NCBI GenBank assembly: GCA_014925825.1
Contig: JACGCK010000082.1
Coordinates: 1 to 64,000, forward strand
Direction of reading: 5' to 3'
Length of the DNA: 64,000 nucleotides
Origin: Pholiota molesta
Taxonomy: Eukaryota > Basidiomycota > Agaricomycetes > Agaricales > Strophariaceae
In this document: positions 1 to 12,050 of the stretch, piece by piece
How positions within the stretch are numbered: position 1 is the stretch's first letter
How the letters are laid out: every line of letters starts with the position of its first letter
Made by a program: the position numbers and the translations under genes
The notes under the pieces: model-generated
Seen by the model: only the letters and a program-made list of their open reading frames with translations
Told to the model about the DNA's origin: nothing
The model's database searches: none

Positions 1-1906
1 ATCCAATTCTTTCTATTTTAACATCTGACGTATCACCTCGTATCATCTCGGGTGTGGTCCTTCTACGAGATCCCATCCGTACGAATCACTTGTATGCAGT
101 TCATTACCTGTATTTACAGACGCAGTCCCTGTAGTCTCTTGTTGTAGCATGTTAACCTCCCGTTACTTCGCATGGAAGCCTCTGGAAGCTCGTTTACGCG
201 TAACGGTATCAAGGTAGAAACAAAACCCGCAGCGTCCGATCCCACCACCGCCAGTCATCTGCGTTCACGCAAATCCAATCAATGAGCTCATGGCGTACGC
301 ATGAATGGAAAATAGAACGTCCTATTTATATACCCATTTCGAAACCTCCGCAACCCCCTCCTCGCCAACCAGTGGTCATCCAACGATGGACCGCAGTGGA
401 CCGCCTACATATATAGGTATACTATAGGAGCCCCACTCTCAAATTTCAATCTCCCCGCTGCGGCGCTGCCAGTCTCACCTTCTATTTCAAAGGTTCTTCC
501 AATAACATTTTCTGATCCTCTTCTGCGCATCCCTCCGTGCCCTTTTCCGCTCACCCGACCATAAAGTAAGACATAGTGACCCTTCCTCGACCCCAAACTC
601 CAACCCTTCTCCACCTTCCTCGCTCCAGTGTTCATCCTAACCCACCAGAAACCAACGGACGACCGGGTGACCACCCACACACAGCGAACAAACACACGCA
701 CGCACGCGCAGCTCGCAGCTCGCAGCAGCCCGCGGTAAGGCGCATTCAGCGGCATCAAACAATTAATTAATCTGCACCAGTTCATTGAAATCGCGGTGAG
801 TGGTAGATAGGTATTGGCGCGCTGAAGCCTGATAGCATGATCACTGATCGACGTTATCCTGATAATCCTCGATGCTAAACGCACTGCCGGCGATCGAGTA
901 ACGTGAGGGACATGTGGGGCGGATATTCGACGCGCGTTGTACATAGGGGGCGCATGCGTACGCTCATTGTCAACCAGTGTGTACGCTCACGATGCTCGCG
1001 CCTCGCGTAGCGCGCGTGCGCGCTCTACACTCCGACTCCTGCTTTACCACTGGCAGCGCGCGTGTCCCAGTTGCCATCGCTGACATTCCACGCAGGGCCC
1101 ACGCACGCCGTCTATCTACAATTCGAACGCCCGTCACGAATTCTGCTCAGGCGGCCGTCCAAGCGCGTCTCGTCACGGAGCGCTACGCTATCCAGCGCGA
1201 TCCAATTGACGCGGGCCTACAGTCTCAGCCTACCCACACTGTCCATGCCTACACCGGCTTCAGCCGCCAATGGCGGTGAAGATGCCTGGATTGCCTCGAC
1301 TTCAGATGCCGTCGCTTACACGCCTCTCGCCTCTGAAGGTCGTCCTGTCTGTCGTCTGCCTGCCCCCCTACAGATTCGAGGATCGCCTGCATCCAGGCAG
1401 GTCTCTGGTCCACCGTCCACCAACCCGGATGCCCAGATTACAAGTACGCATGTAAATACGGAGTACAGGTGTAATCCATCCTGCGCAGGTCGGTGGGTGG
1501 GATTTAGGGGTATGCACACATCTACTTATAACTTATTTTTAGCCCGCCTGCCCACGAACCGGAGGGCCGCACAGGTGTACTCGAGTATATGTACCCTCCC
1601 CCCAGACGCAGGTCTGCGTTTTTACGCTGCACGCTCCTGTCTGCCTGCCTGCTCGTGTGCACTCGCCCTTCGGGCTGCGGTTTCTTGAGTCCCCGAAGGC
1701 GTTCTATATTAACTTTGTTGCATATCTGATTTTTTCCTGTGGGATAGATGGTATAAACCGCAGGTCCATCTGTCGTACATGAAGGTCAAAAATCGTGGAA
1801 AGAGGGTTAAGAATAGATCGCCCGTATTTGATCATCTCAATGTTTTAATGTCGAACAGATGTTTGTTGAAATCCTGAAATGAAACAACGAATTTTGTTGT
1901 AACTGT
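1..1906. other. no recognisable gene
   Basis: Open frames on both strands here (for example plus-strand frames at 977-1688) are short on conserved motifs, rich in Arg/Ser/Pro/His and overlap one another. That is the pattern of chance frames in GC-rich DNA. No splice-linked protein block, tRNA or repeat boundary was recognised. Confidence 0.5.
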
Positions 1907-1909
1907 TCA

Positions 1910-2619
1910 GTAGGGGAGCTCAGAGCGCGGCTCTAAGCAACGCTGATCCGCATATTTGGGTAAGCGGCACTAAGCCCCATGTAACACCGTGATTGCTATT
2001 TCAGGCCGCACATCAGATCAGCCATCAATGCAAAGCCAGTGGCAATTCCGCATCAATGGCCGTGCGTCGGCATGTTTTGGTCCCCCTTCAACAAATCTGC
2101 ACCTTCATGCATCGCAAAAATTGGCATAATTCTATCGTGATCCTTTATTATAAGAATACCATAATTCTAACCTCATGAAGTTAAGTCTATTCAGACATGG
2201 TCATACCGGCTTCGTGAGGATTGCGTGAGGCCCTGACGGCATGTGCCTTGCATCTTGAAAGTCCGAGCCGTCGCAGCCGCGAGTGCCTGATCTCATTAAG
2301 AACACAGTTAGGGTTTATTTTTTTGGGCACGCAAAGAATTTGGGGACATATTATAAGCTTAAATTATTTTATTCGCATTCACAGAACTTTTATAGAGCTG
2401 CCTTGCCATTGTATGCGTACTTCGAGACTTCGGGAGCGGCGTCGTCCTACCATTTTAAAATAGAACTCAGCTGCTCGCGCCGAAGGTTAGGCAATGTGGC
2501 GGTGACGGACGCCTTTCCAAAACCGTCAGGTCGAGCCACGTGGATTGATGTGACTGATTGTGACTGCTTAGAGATAAACGAATATGCGTTGCTTAGGTAG
2601 GCGCTCTGAGCTCCCCTAC
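1910..2619. mobile_element. 710-bp MITE-like TIR element
   Basis: The ends are inverted: the left end begins GTAGGGGAGCTCAGAGCGC at 1910-1928 and its exact complement ends at 2619. The similarity continues imperfectly inward through a CTAAGCAACGC block on both sides. Flanking bases are TCA at 1907-1909 and TCA at 2620-2622, so a 3-bp target-site duplication is likely. The interior has no convincing protein. A 3-bp duplication occurs in PIF/Harbinger and CACTA groups; the superfamily is not decided here. Confidence 0.7.
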
Positions 2620-2622
2620 TCA

Positions 2623-5149
2623 ATGTTATGTACAGCTGGTGCGCATACATATACAATATCAGCACGGCTCCCCAGCGACTCATCAAAGTAAGAGTTCGAA
2701 AGAGTTAAAGTTGATCATCCAAGGCTAGCCTCATTCAACACGCCAATTACTTGCTATCTTCCAGAAGTTTACCCTAGGAAATATCGCCCAGTAGAAGCAT
2801 CAGAATCAACAAGATCAACCATCATTTTCTTAAGCATGTTCTTTTCAGCACCTATCATACTATGTACTAGAAGTTCGTCGCTGTTCGTCGTCGTCGCGAC
2901 GAACGACGAGTAATGTCAATGCTTATTAAATGCATGTGGGATCTATTATCAGACTGTGAGGTTGAACGCAGGCGTACGTTCCACATCCATCATGATATTG
3001 ATGTATCAAATTTTAGTACACCCACCATCTGTCGAGTCTCGACATTATTGCTCGGTCCTCGATGTAGAGACAACGCTATTCAAATTGCCAAAGGAAATAT
3101 TCTGAGATATTCACAGCATTTCTTCAGCGCTCCTGAGACCTCGGCGACTCTCTACAGTGTTACACGGTTCAGCTCAATGACACCTCCAATGAGTGTACTT
3201 ATGGTTGATCTCCAGCGCTCAGATTCTGACACCCAGCGCTCCGCGATAAGTAAGGGCCTAAACAGAGGGCGCATTCATCCAGCTTTCCTTTATTTCCCTG
3301 ATATTTTCCCCCACTTGTCAGCCAATGTTTGATAACTCCCAAACGCCCCCACGTTTATCTTCGTGCGACGCACAGCACATTCAATCAATCCAAAGGCGAC
3401 GAGTATCGACGCATCAACCAAACATCAGTGCCCTCCCACTACCGCTGTTAGTTAGCTGAGCCCCGCAACTGGAGATTGCTCTACATGTTTATGGACTTTT
3501 GCCATTGGTGCGGAGACGTGCGGACGCGAGTGCGCGAACGGCACACCACTACCGCGGTCTCCAAGCGCGATGATTCGGAGCCCCGTCACTGCATGGCTGC
3601 CTCATACAACAGAAGCATTGCCGCATAGCGCGCACGATCGCATACGCCGAATTTGCTATATAAATAACTATTGGCCAATGGCGAAGTATGCGCAGCTAAG
3701 CAGTGAGGGTATTTCAATAAGCGTGTTCCCCATTTCTTTCCAGGTAGCTCTTTCCTTGTGTTCACATTTGTTTACTCTTCGACCCCCTCTAGAAGCTTCA
3801 CTAAGGAATTTATTCCCGGCGCCGGCCTGTCTCCAAAAGTCAAGCTCACTGGCATGGCTCGCAAATATTTGCCTGGCCATTATGTTTGATATCTGCATCC
3901 CCGTTTTCCTCCATTTTCCAAATCGCTACTTACATCAATGCCACCGTAATCATGGATGACCTCGCTGACGAGTATTTTTGGAGTCGCACTCGCCACCTCA
4001 TGATCAAGCGCTACAAGAGGAAAGTAATGTAAGTAATTCCATGTCATGCCCTACATTCTCGGCTCGGAGGTGCATAGAGCGCATCTTCCAAATTTGCCCT
4101 ACTCATCCATGCGATATTTGCTATGGGTGGTGCGTTAAACTTATCTGCCCTATTAACATTCCTAAACAAACGGAGGGGGGCTACCTATATCCCATAATTG
4201 CCGGCGCTTAAGGAAACGTCACTTGTAACTTGAAGATTGACTCGTACCAGGGCTTACCAGGGCCGCTTCAGAAGCGCCCATGATAAGGAGTCCGAAGAAT
4301 TTTTTTTTTGAGAGAAATTTGCCAGTGGGCGTACAGTATACTGACCGCATATCGGAATGCCTGACAGTGACCTCGTTTTTTTTAAGGTACACACTTGTCC
4401 AGGAAATAATACAGAAGGATGGATGGTGGCGTGAGGCTGTGGACGAATTCAAGTCAGAAGTCAAAGAATGAATTATTGGCAGTTCCAACTATCGAATAAG
4501 TACGAAAAACGACTCAATGTCAACGGTCATCGACCAATAGCACTTTATCGATCCCCCGACTCCCGCGAATGGGATGGGAAGGCATATCTATAAATAGCAC
4601 GTACACGCTGCGCCACATTAATTCGTGCGATGTAAAGAGGTAAGCCCAGGTATAGAGATAAGGAATCGGAAGGCAATATGTATGAGCTGTAGGAGATGCA
4701 ATATAGTATAATAAGATAAGGCTAACAGATGGTGAGAATGGTGGCGCTGACTGACGGTTGCATCTTCCTACAGCGTCAAAGAAACCTTGATGATGCGTGT
4801 CCCATATCCGCCGTGAGGGATAATTTCAAAGAAATCAGCTATGTAATGCGGAAGACTGACAAAATGTAGAAAGACTATAAGCTTTCAGGACCTTGTAATT
4901 CCGAACATGAAGAGAAAGATGACGCCGAAAGAAAAACAATGGCTAGAAGAATGTGACCGTGCGCATATGATGTTCAAAAAATACAATGCCATGAATTGGA
5001 GATTAGGACACAGGTAAGTAATAATCATGTTACAGAAAATCCACACCAGATGAAGATTTTCAAAAGGAATTCCAGAAATTCTATCCAAAATTCGCCACTA
5101 CGCTCTCCTCTCGACCCCTCAGTAACCTCCCCCCAGCCCCATATCCAAA
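2623..5149. other. intergenic, nothing recognised
   Basis: AT-richer sequence with only short, motif-free frames. A small GTCG-rich palindrome lies at about 2871-2912. I see no gene, RNA or repeat that I can support. Confidence 0.45.
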
Positions 5150-5842
5150 TCAAGCAGATGCCTCGCTCGTCCCATTCACCCCAGAGCCGATCATAGAAGG
5201 CTCCGCAGACGCAGCGCTAATACTCAAACCAACACCCCCTTCCTCGGGGTCCAGCCAGCTCTCCTCGACCGTCACCTTCACCCGCCGCACATACTCCTTC
5301 ATGTTCTCCCGGTACAGCTGCGCCGCCTCCGCATTCGCCGGCGAGTTCGGGTTGGGGTCGTGCAGGAGACTCTGGATGCTCGTGAGGATCGCGGCGACGT
5401 CGTACGTGGGCGACCACCGGTTCTGCAGGATGTCGAGACACAGTTCGCCGTTGGCGTACACGTTCGGGTGGAACATGCGCGAGAGGAACTTGACGGTCGG
5501 CGGCTTGTTCGGATACGACTCGTCGAATGTGAGCAGTAGCTTGAACGTGCCGTCTTCGAAGGGCGTGTCGCCTTGTGCAGTCAAACCACGGATATGTGAG
5601 TCATTTGTAATTCTCAGTGTAGAAAGGAGAGCGGCAGACTCACCTGGGCCAAAAATGACGGCGTTCCACAGCATAATGTTGTCGGGCAGCGGGCTTCCAG
5701 AGATACCGCCCGGAGGATCCGAGGAGAGCCTCTTGAAATCGCGAATCAGGCGTTTCTTGCAGTTCGTGGACTATCCATAGCAATGAGAGCCAGAATTAGC
5801 ATGCATGACTTGATGGCCTTCGGTGACCGGGCCACTCACCAT
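5150..5842 (-). CDS. UBC2: ubiquitin-conjugating enzyme E2 (Rad6/Ubc2)
   Basis: This is the E2 that in fungi ubiquitylates histone H2B with Bre1 and PCNA with Rad18. Exon 1 is only the start codon (5842-5840), followed by GTGAGT. Exon 2 is 5770-5644 and exon 3 is 5571-5150, giving about 183 residues. Exon 2 carries the Rad6 N-terminal block ([20 protein letters not shown]). Exon 3 carries [15 protein letters not shown] with the catalytic Cys, then [20 protein letters not shown] and the LYREN helix. The Gly/Ser-rich tail replaces the acidic tail of yeast Rad6, as in many basidiomycetes. The family is secure. The single-codon first exon rests on splice signals and on the fit of the protein start. 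Confidence 0.93.
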
Positions 5843-6278
5843 GTCGTTATCTTACGCAGCCTTATCGTTGTCGGTATCGTCAAAAGATGGATAGGAAACT
5901 AGATGATCGTCTAAAGGCTGGCCAGTTATTGTTTGGGGGACAGGCGGGTCGTGTGCTGGAGATGGGTGTCTTGGGACAGGAGAAAGCACAAATAAGCGGG
6001 CGTGTGGAAGATAATGAGAGTATGGGGTGGTTGAGCACACGCTGCAGGTATTTAAGGGGAGTTTAAGAGGGGAAACGGTGGAAAAGAAGAAGAAAGACGT
6101 GTGTTTTGGGAGATCAGCTCAGCATTACAACGCCTCCTCGCCTCGGCCTCGCGGCTTTTGTTTGGCCCTTGTTCTCAGATCCTTCCGGAACAAGCAACAC
6201 CAATTAAGATCAGCCAATCAGATCGCATCAATTCTCATTGAAGGTTTTGCCAGTGGCACAGCGCCTCACAGCGCCTCC

Positions 6279-6331
6279 CCGACGCTGACAGATACTATAG
6301 CCGATGGTGAAGGGGTATCTGTCAGCGTCGG
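6279..6331. repeat. 17-bp perfect hairpin
   Basis: CCGACGCTGACAGATAC at 6279-6295 is repeated as its exact complement at 6315-6331, with a 19-nt loop. It lies between RAD6 and the first CsbD-like gene. It could be a terminator-like fold or the core of a small palindromic element. Confidence 0.6.
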
Positions 6332-6584
6332 CGTCGGAAGTTAATTCATGACAGTTCAAGATCAATGTCTTAGGTTATGCGTTCTGGAATCTGAAGTTTC
6401 TAACGACTCAAATAATTTGTTCAAAATAATGACCATAATTCGCGAGAACAATGTCAGTGGTCCAATTTCTCCAGATACAATCCCGGTATACCATAAGTAC
6501 TACATCAGTCCGTTACTAGTTACATGTTATACACGCGAGTTGACCACCACGGTCGGAGAGCAAGTAGGTGCCGACTGAGTCAAA

Positions 6585-7042
6585 TCATGAGCTGCTCGGG
6601 TTATTGAGGTTTTGTTGAGCTTCCCCCTTGTCGTGTTGGATGTTTCCTATTCATGAACAACAACAAAAATCAATAAAGCAAAGGACACAAAGACTTTAAA
6701 ATATACTGACCGGAAGCTTGCTGTGTTTTGTCCCCAATAATCGCGCCAATGACAGCGTCTTTCTTACCAGTGACGCGGTCGACTACGCCGTCAGCATAGG
6801 CCTTGACTTGGGCGGCGTTGTACTCGGCCTCGCCGGCAGCGTGCTCCTCCTTTCCAGAGTTCGTCCACGACGTAGCGCCGGTCACATTGCCGATGGTCTC
6901 GACGACGGTTCCCTTTACTGAGTGGTATTGACCGGTGGTCTTGCTACAAAGACAAAGCAAATGTAATCAGAAGGTGTCCGGGTATACTTGTAATAAGAAC
7001 CTACTTTGGTTCGCCAGTAGTGATGTTGTCGGTGAAAGACAT
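6585..7042 (-). CDS. CsbD/Hmp1-like stress protein
   Basis: Three exons (7042-7005, 6943-6711, 6646-6585) encode about 110 residues. The protein shows the duplicated CsbD pattern: [19 protein letters not shown] near residue 20 and [11 protein letters not shown] at the end. The acidic/alanine-rich middle is typical of fungal cruciform-DNA-recognition protein Hmp1 and bacterial CsbD. Such proteins are small, soluble and stress-induced; a DNA-binding role is reported for the Ustilago member. The gene is head-to-head with the similar gene at 7462, so the two start codons share a 420-bp intergenic promoter. Splice sites follow GT-AG and restore the reading frame. Confidence 0.82.
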
Positions 7043-7380
7043 TTCGATGTGAATATAAGTTGAATGTGGGTTGTTGTTTGAAATGGTGATAATTCTTGGT
7101 CGTTTCCGACGCACCTTTATACGTTTCCTGGCCAGTCCAAGCTCGTCATCCAAGAATTTTACCTTCGACGCCACGATAACGCCCCATTGCGCGGAGTGGA
7201 GCGAGAATCGCGCATTGTGCGGGCGCACTCGTCATGAGCGCCGCAGTGCCAGCGATTAGGCGCCGGGTCATACAACTACGTCATCTAGTGACGTCATCAT
7301 TTGGTGATCTTGGGAAGCTTCATCGGGACTCAGGCTAGCCACCGCTGGGCACGAGCGTGAAGTCATACGAAATGTACCAG

Positions 7381-7390
7381 TATAAAAAGG
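7381..7390 (+). promoter_or_regulatory. TATA box of second CsbD-like gene
   Basis: TATAAAAAGG starts 81 nt upstream of the ATG at 7462, in the divergent promoter shared with the gene starting at 7042. Confidence 0.55.
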
Positions 7391-7461
7391 GCTCCACAGC
7401 CTTTACATTCTTCACCAAAACCCCCACACCAATTACTACCATTCAACTCATATTTCCCATC

Positions 7462-7753
7462 ATGTCTTCCGTTACCGACGTACGGTCCTCTGAAACTTCC
7501 AGCACCTCATCGTCATCTCCCAATGAGCCGAGGTAATATCACGATATCCATAGTCATATTTACCTTCACACTAACTTGTTTCCTACTTATCATCAGCAAA
7601 CTCAAGGGCCAATTCCACTCAGTGAAGGGAACCCTCGTAGAAACCATTGGCGAAGTGACTGGCGCCAAGTCGTGGTCAGAGGCTGGGAGGGAAGAGTATG
7701 CCAAAGGAGAAGCAGAGATCCGGGCTGCCCAGGAAAAAGAAAAGGCGAAATAG
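7462..7753 (+). CDS. CsbD-like protein, short paralogue
   Basis: Exon 1 (7462-7532) encodes a Ser/Thr-rich start and exon 2 (7597-7753) the CsbD core, 75 residues in total. The core GQFHSVKGTLVETIGEVTG is nearly identical to that of the divergent neighbour. The second CsbD repeat (the GN-x-xx-DKGEA block) is absent, because the frame ends in a Lys/Glu-rich tail. The protein is therefore either a natural short form or a truncated duplicate. The TATA box and head-to-head placement suggest co-regulation with the neighbour; that is inference. Confidence 0.72.
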
Positions 7754-8094
7754 GCAACAGCAGCTCTCTGATAGGTTCGCTTTTGATTCGGCCAAGGGTG
7801 TCGCAGAGCACGAGCAGGTAACAAGTTTTGCACCTATTTATTTACTTTACGACTACGTGCATCATTCATCATATTTAATTGTAATTTATAATATCTGTGC
7901 TCGAGGATCACTTGGGGGTGGATTCAGGCTTGGTCACAGATCAAATTTTACTCCGAAGCAAAGTCAAGTGTATTACGAAATGAAGCGAAATGAAACAAAG
8001 AACATGATGTACGCCATATTCTGTAGAAGAAGAGAGAAGATCTAATAGCAATAGTAATCATAATATGAAGAATCATGACAATGGAAAGCTGAAC

Positions 8095-8190
8095 ACATCG
8101 TAGAGGTTGATCGTAAGGTATCATAAGAGTCGTATATAAATCGTAAACTGTCGTAATCATCGTAAAAATCGTAAAAGTCATGGCAAGTCA
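8095..8190. repeat. degenerate ATCGTAA repeats
   Basis: Irregular reiterations of a TCGTAA/TCATAA unit lie just downstream of the tyrosinase stop codon at 8249, probably in or beyond its 3' UTR. Copies are too diverged for a clean tandem array. Confidence 0.45.
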
Positions 8191-8248
8191 TAACAATCCA
8201 GGGATATCGTGGTGGGGTATCTGGCAGCAGGCACAAAGCGAGGAGGTA

Positions 8249-9619
8249 TCAGACATAGGTATAGCAGTTGGGTTCGCTCTGGATGTCCATGACGTCCCGG
8301 ATGATGGCGGAACGGCCGAGGGTGCTCATGTGTAGTGGGTAGTCGAGCGTGACGTTGACGAAGGGGGCTACAGTGGTAGTCCGTCCAGTCATCGCGTAGA
8401 AGTGCGAGGGCTCCGAGTTTTGCCATTGCCACCAGATGCGATCGAGGTTGGCGTGGTGGAGGTAGAAAAGAGGATCTTATAGAATATAATGAAAATTCAG
8501 CGGCTGCAAACTGCAGAAAGGCAACTAAGAAAACTCCGTACCACCCGGACTCGAATAAAAGTTGCTCATCTCGCCTCCGATCCCGTAGTGCCCTCCATCG
8601 TGGGTCCTATGCGTCTCGGTGATCGGCTCGCCCTCAAGTTGGATGCGGAAATCCTCGTAGTTCGTCTGTTTCGTGAGGTTCGCGACCGCCGCGGTGTCGA
8701 GGAACGCCTTCGCGTCCTCCCTGATCCCGCGCGTCAGGCAGTGGTCGCCGATGTACTTCCCTGGCCCCAGAGGTACGATGTGCTTCGCGAAGGGGCCGTC
8801 CATCACACAGCCGCGGTAGCTGGTGGTGTCGATGATCCGGAAGCCTTCAGGTGGGGTGGGCGAGGGGAGCTGGTAAGTGTTTGGCACGCCGTCGCCGCCG
8901 AAGCCTGTCTCTGCATCGAAAACGGGGGAGTGTGCAAATCTACGAAGGAAAGTATGTAGGATTAGCATATGTGGCAGGCGTGAGGGAGAGGTTTGCGTAC
9001 ATTTGATCTGCACGGGTATCTAGGGTCCAATCCCAGTATCTGGAGGTAAGAAATCAATATAAGAATGCGCGATGTATACTTGGGAAGAACTCACGGCTGG
9101 GCACCATGATATCCGCAATTCTCCCGAAGTTCATCTTCATAAACCTTGACGTATTGTCTGTGCCATGGTAGGAATTCTCCCTGAGACGCAGCGCGCAATC
9201 AATTATGGGTTCCAATGAGGGATAGAATCGAAAAGGACTCACCGTAACATGAACAGCATCGGCTTGGTTAATGTGGTACGCCTGGAACTCGTCGAATCGT
9301 GATTTTGCCGCTTTGAGCACCGGTTTAATCGCTGGGTTGGATTGCATGCATTGCACCGCCTTGATGTAACTGGCTTTATCCTCCTTGGACAGCGTTCGCC
9401 TGTCGAATTGATTCAGCACCAGCACAAGAGACACGATAAGGGGCTTGGGAACACATACCATTCGCGCCGTTGGAGGAGGTTCGAACATTTTGACTTTGAC
9501 TGCTGAACGGGTGTGAAGGCGATATTTTGCTTGATGATGCTCTGCCCTGGAATAGCCGCGGCATAGACAGTGTTGACGAGCACGAACAAGGCGAAGACGA
9601 GAGAGAAAGTTGAAGGCAT
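8249..9619 (-). CDS. secreted tyrosinase (copy A)
   Basis: Six exons (9619-9459, 9399-9243, 9180-9095, 9039-9001, 8939-8542, 8475-8249) give 355 residues. A signal peptide (hydrophobic core after MPSTFS, likely cleavage near residue 20) leads into a tyrosinase central domain. CuA ligands are the His in FQAYHINQ, the next in AVHVTGEFL and the one in PWHRQY. CuB has THDGGHYGIGG and DPLFYLHHANLDRIWW. The product is a type-3 copper phenol oxidase without the C-terminal shielding domain of Agaricus PPO, so it resembles short secreted fungal tyrosinases. It shares exon phases with copies B and C, but is the most diverged. A TATA box lies about 80 nt upstream. Confidence 0.92.
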
Positions 9620-9696
9620 GGTCCTGGAGCTGAGGTTGGCTGAATCTCGTTGAAAGTCGCTGTGCTGGTGCCCCTGATAATTGCAAAACAATGACC

Positions 9697-9706
9697 CTAT
9701 ATATAC
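9697..9706 (-). promoter_or_regulatory. TATA box of tyrosinase A
   Basis: A TATATATAG motif reads on the minus strand about 80 nt upstream of the start codon at 9619. Confidence 0.45.
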
Positions 9707-9709
9707 TGT

Positions 9710-10671
9710 CGATATCGCGTCGTCGTTGCTCGACGCGGATCGAGGTCAGGCATCAACGCAATTGGATCGAAGACCAGTAGACCGCCTTACGCTGCGCGAA
9801 GTATATCCAGAGGCCAGAGAGTGAACAAGCGGCCATTTTAGAGCAACTCCTTTCGAAAAATTACAACTGAGTCTGCTACGGTGTCCATGATGATCGTGAA
9901 AGGGGTCGATTGGTATTTCCGCTACGACCGCCGGGTACTTTGGACCTGTAAAGCAGAGCGACACCGGAACCCGTGCATGCTAGATGGAGACGAATGTCTC
10001 AGGCGGGATTTTCGAAGCCGGCTCTTGTATTCTTTGCGCCTTGAAATATCAAAACTGTCCCTGCCCGGCAAAGAAATGCTAGATGGATTGCCGCCCGGTA
10101 CTGAGAAACTTTCACTCCATTCCCGTTGTCAGAACACAACAGAAAGAGAGACGCCTAGGGTTGGAAACTAGAGCAATATCGATTTCGCTGGCATTCGTCT
10201 AGCGGCTTTGATTAATGCTATGAAGCTCGTCCATAGTCCAGCTCAAGAAACAAAGCCAAGTTCTGGGTCCATCCAGAGTAAGCAGAAAGCATTAGTTCCT
10301 AGCGTCAAGCTTCGAGCCAGCAAGAAAGCCCAATTTTTTTTTTGAGCAGAGGAGCAGCGACCATGTTGACCAGTTGAACTTGAGTTGAACGATGAAGAAA
10401 CCACGCCCGTCGGCGGGCCGTCGCCCACCAGAATTTATCGTGCACGTGATTGTTAGCGACAGTACCGACGACATTTCCATTCTACACTCTACTACTAGCA
10501 TTGACGTTGAATCGTTGAAACTTGACGTACAACGTTTGGTTGAACATCGGGGAAATATTGAACGTTGACCTAGCAGGTACTAAAAATTTCTAAAAAAATT
10601 CTAGCTCTAGTCTACAGTTTATGAAGTTCGTTCAAAGCAAGTCCGAAGATAATAAAAAAATCCGGACAGAA
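9710..10671. other. intergenic between tyrosinases A and B
   Basis: About 950 bp without a supported gene. Open frames here are short and lack motifs. The stretch at 10500-10570 contains several GAACGTT/AACGTT words that may be regulatory or chance. Confidence 0.4.
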
Positions 10672-12001
10672 TTAAACATATGTGTAGCAATTATATTCAC
10701 TATGAATATTCATGACTTTCCAGAGCGGAATAGTAGGACCGAGAGATTTTGATAGTTGAAGAGGGTGGTCAAGAGTAACGTTTACGGTGGGTGGGTAGGT
10801 AGAGCTGCCTGACATCTCATAAAGACGCTCCGGTACCATTTGCTGCCAGTTCCACCAAATCCGATCGATATTGGCATGATGCAAATAGAAAAGGGGATCT
10901 AATGGGGAGTGTCAAATTAGACCGTGGTCGAAGGAACGAATCCATCCAATACACACCTGCCGGACTAGAGTAGAAGTTACTCATGTCGCCGCCGATGGCG
11001 AAGTGTCCTCCGTCATGTATCTTATGGTCAGGCGTAATCGGCTTCCCTTCCAGCTCAATACGGAATAGAGCAAACGTTGGTTGCCTTGTAGTATTTGCCA
11101 GTGCTCTAGAGTTAAGGTAGACCGAGTCTTCGTTCGCTATTCCACGTGTAAGGCAATGCGGTGCTGTCCTCAGTTTTCCTGGACCAAGGCGGACAGTGTA
11201 GTTGGCAAAAGGACCGTCAAGAACGCATCCTCGAAATGCAGAGGGGAACACCAATTGGTCAGCTGGAATGTTCTCTGGAACGACGTAGGTGCCCGGGACA
11301 CCATCACCACCGAAGCCAGTTATAGGGTCGAAAACTGGGGCGCTTTTGATCCTATGATCGACGATGCATCGTTTATTTTATGGAATTTAAATGATGCGAG
11401 ATGTATGAGCGACGTACGAAAAGGCGGAATCTGCATCTTGGGTCCAGTCCCAGTATCTTGGTGACGAAATATCAGCGGCATACATAATGTCGAAGAAGAG
11501 CAGGGACCTACGGAGAGTAGCCAGTGTATCCGCATTCATTTCGGAGAGCATTTTCATACTGGTGGATAAAATGTCTATGCCAGCCCAAGAATTGACCCTA
11601 GAAGCCGGTCAGGACAGTAGAATCAAAATGCATTCGGAGTAGGCTCACCACAAGATGCACAGAATCAGCTTGCTGGATGTGGTACGCCTGAAATTCGTCG
11701 AATCGCGACTTCGCCTCTGCGAAGACAGGTTCTTTTGCGGGGTGGGAATGCAAACATTTGACTGCTTTGATATATTCGCCCTTCTGTGTATCGGTCAACG
11801 TTCTCCTAAGGAAACTTAGACGACTGAATTGGTTTTTAAAAATTCAAAATCGTACCATTCCTGACGCTGGTGGAGGTTCTTGCAAACTCTTTGGCCACGT
11901 CGATCAAGGCAATCAGAGCCTTGTTCCGCAGCTGCAAATATTGGAACAAAAATTGAACTAAGAAAGAAAAGAGAGAATAAAGTAAAGTGAGTTGAAGGCA
12001 T
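10672..12001 (-). CDS. secreted tyrosinase (copy B)
   Basis: Six exons (12001-11856, 11805-11649, 11597-11512, 11456-11418, 11351-10957, 10898-10672) give 349 residues. Exon lengths are 146, 157, 86, 39, 395 and 227, identical to copy C. A signal peptide (MPSTHFTLFSLFFLSS) is followed by the CuA region (FQAYHIQQ, HLVGQFLGWHRHF, then PYWDW) and CuB (IHDGGHFAIGG, PLFYLHHANIDRIWW). The start was chosen at 12001 because it aligns with the MPST start of A and C and lies 43 nt below a TATAAAG box. An in-frame ATG at 12037 would be only a few bases from that box. The product is probably an extracellular o-diphenol/phenol-oxidising enzyme. Confidence 0.92.
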
Positions 12002-12043
12002 TAGGCTGGAACGACAGAGGTCAAGGACACTTGCCATGGTGCT

Positions 12044-12050
12044 CTTTATA
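12044..12050 (-). promoter_or_regulatory. TATAAAG box of tyrosinase B
   Basis: TATAAAG on the minus strand lies 43 nt upstream of the start codon. The same word occupies the same place in front of copy C (15859-15865), which supports both the box and the start choice. Confidence 0.6.

Noticed and set aside
977..1688. Overlapping plus-strand frames up to 208 codons
   Set aside because: Composition is Arg/Ser/Pro-rich without motifs, the frames overlap one another, and GC-rich DNA produces such frames by chance.
2871..2912. TTCGTCG-rich palindrome
   Set aside because: Short, low-complexity and without flanking duplication; not separable from simple-sequence repeats.
10817..11254. 145-codon minus frame as a separate gene
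   Set aside because: It is exon 5 of tyrosinase B continued into intron sequence.
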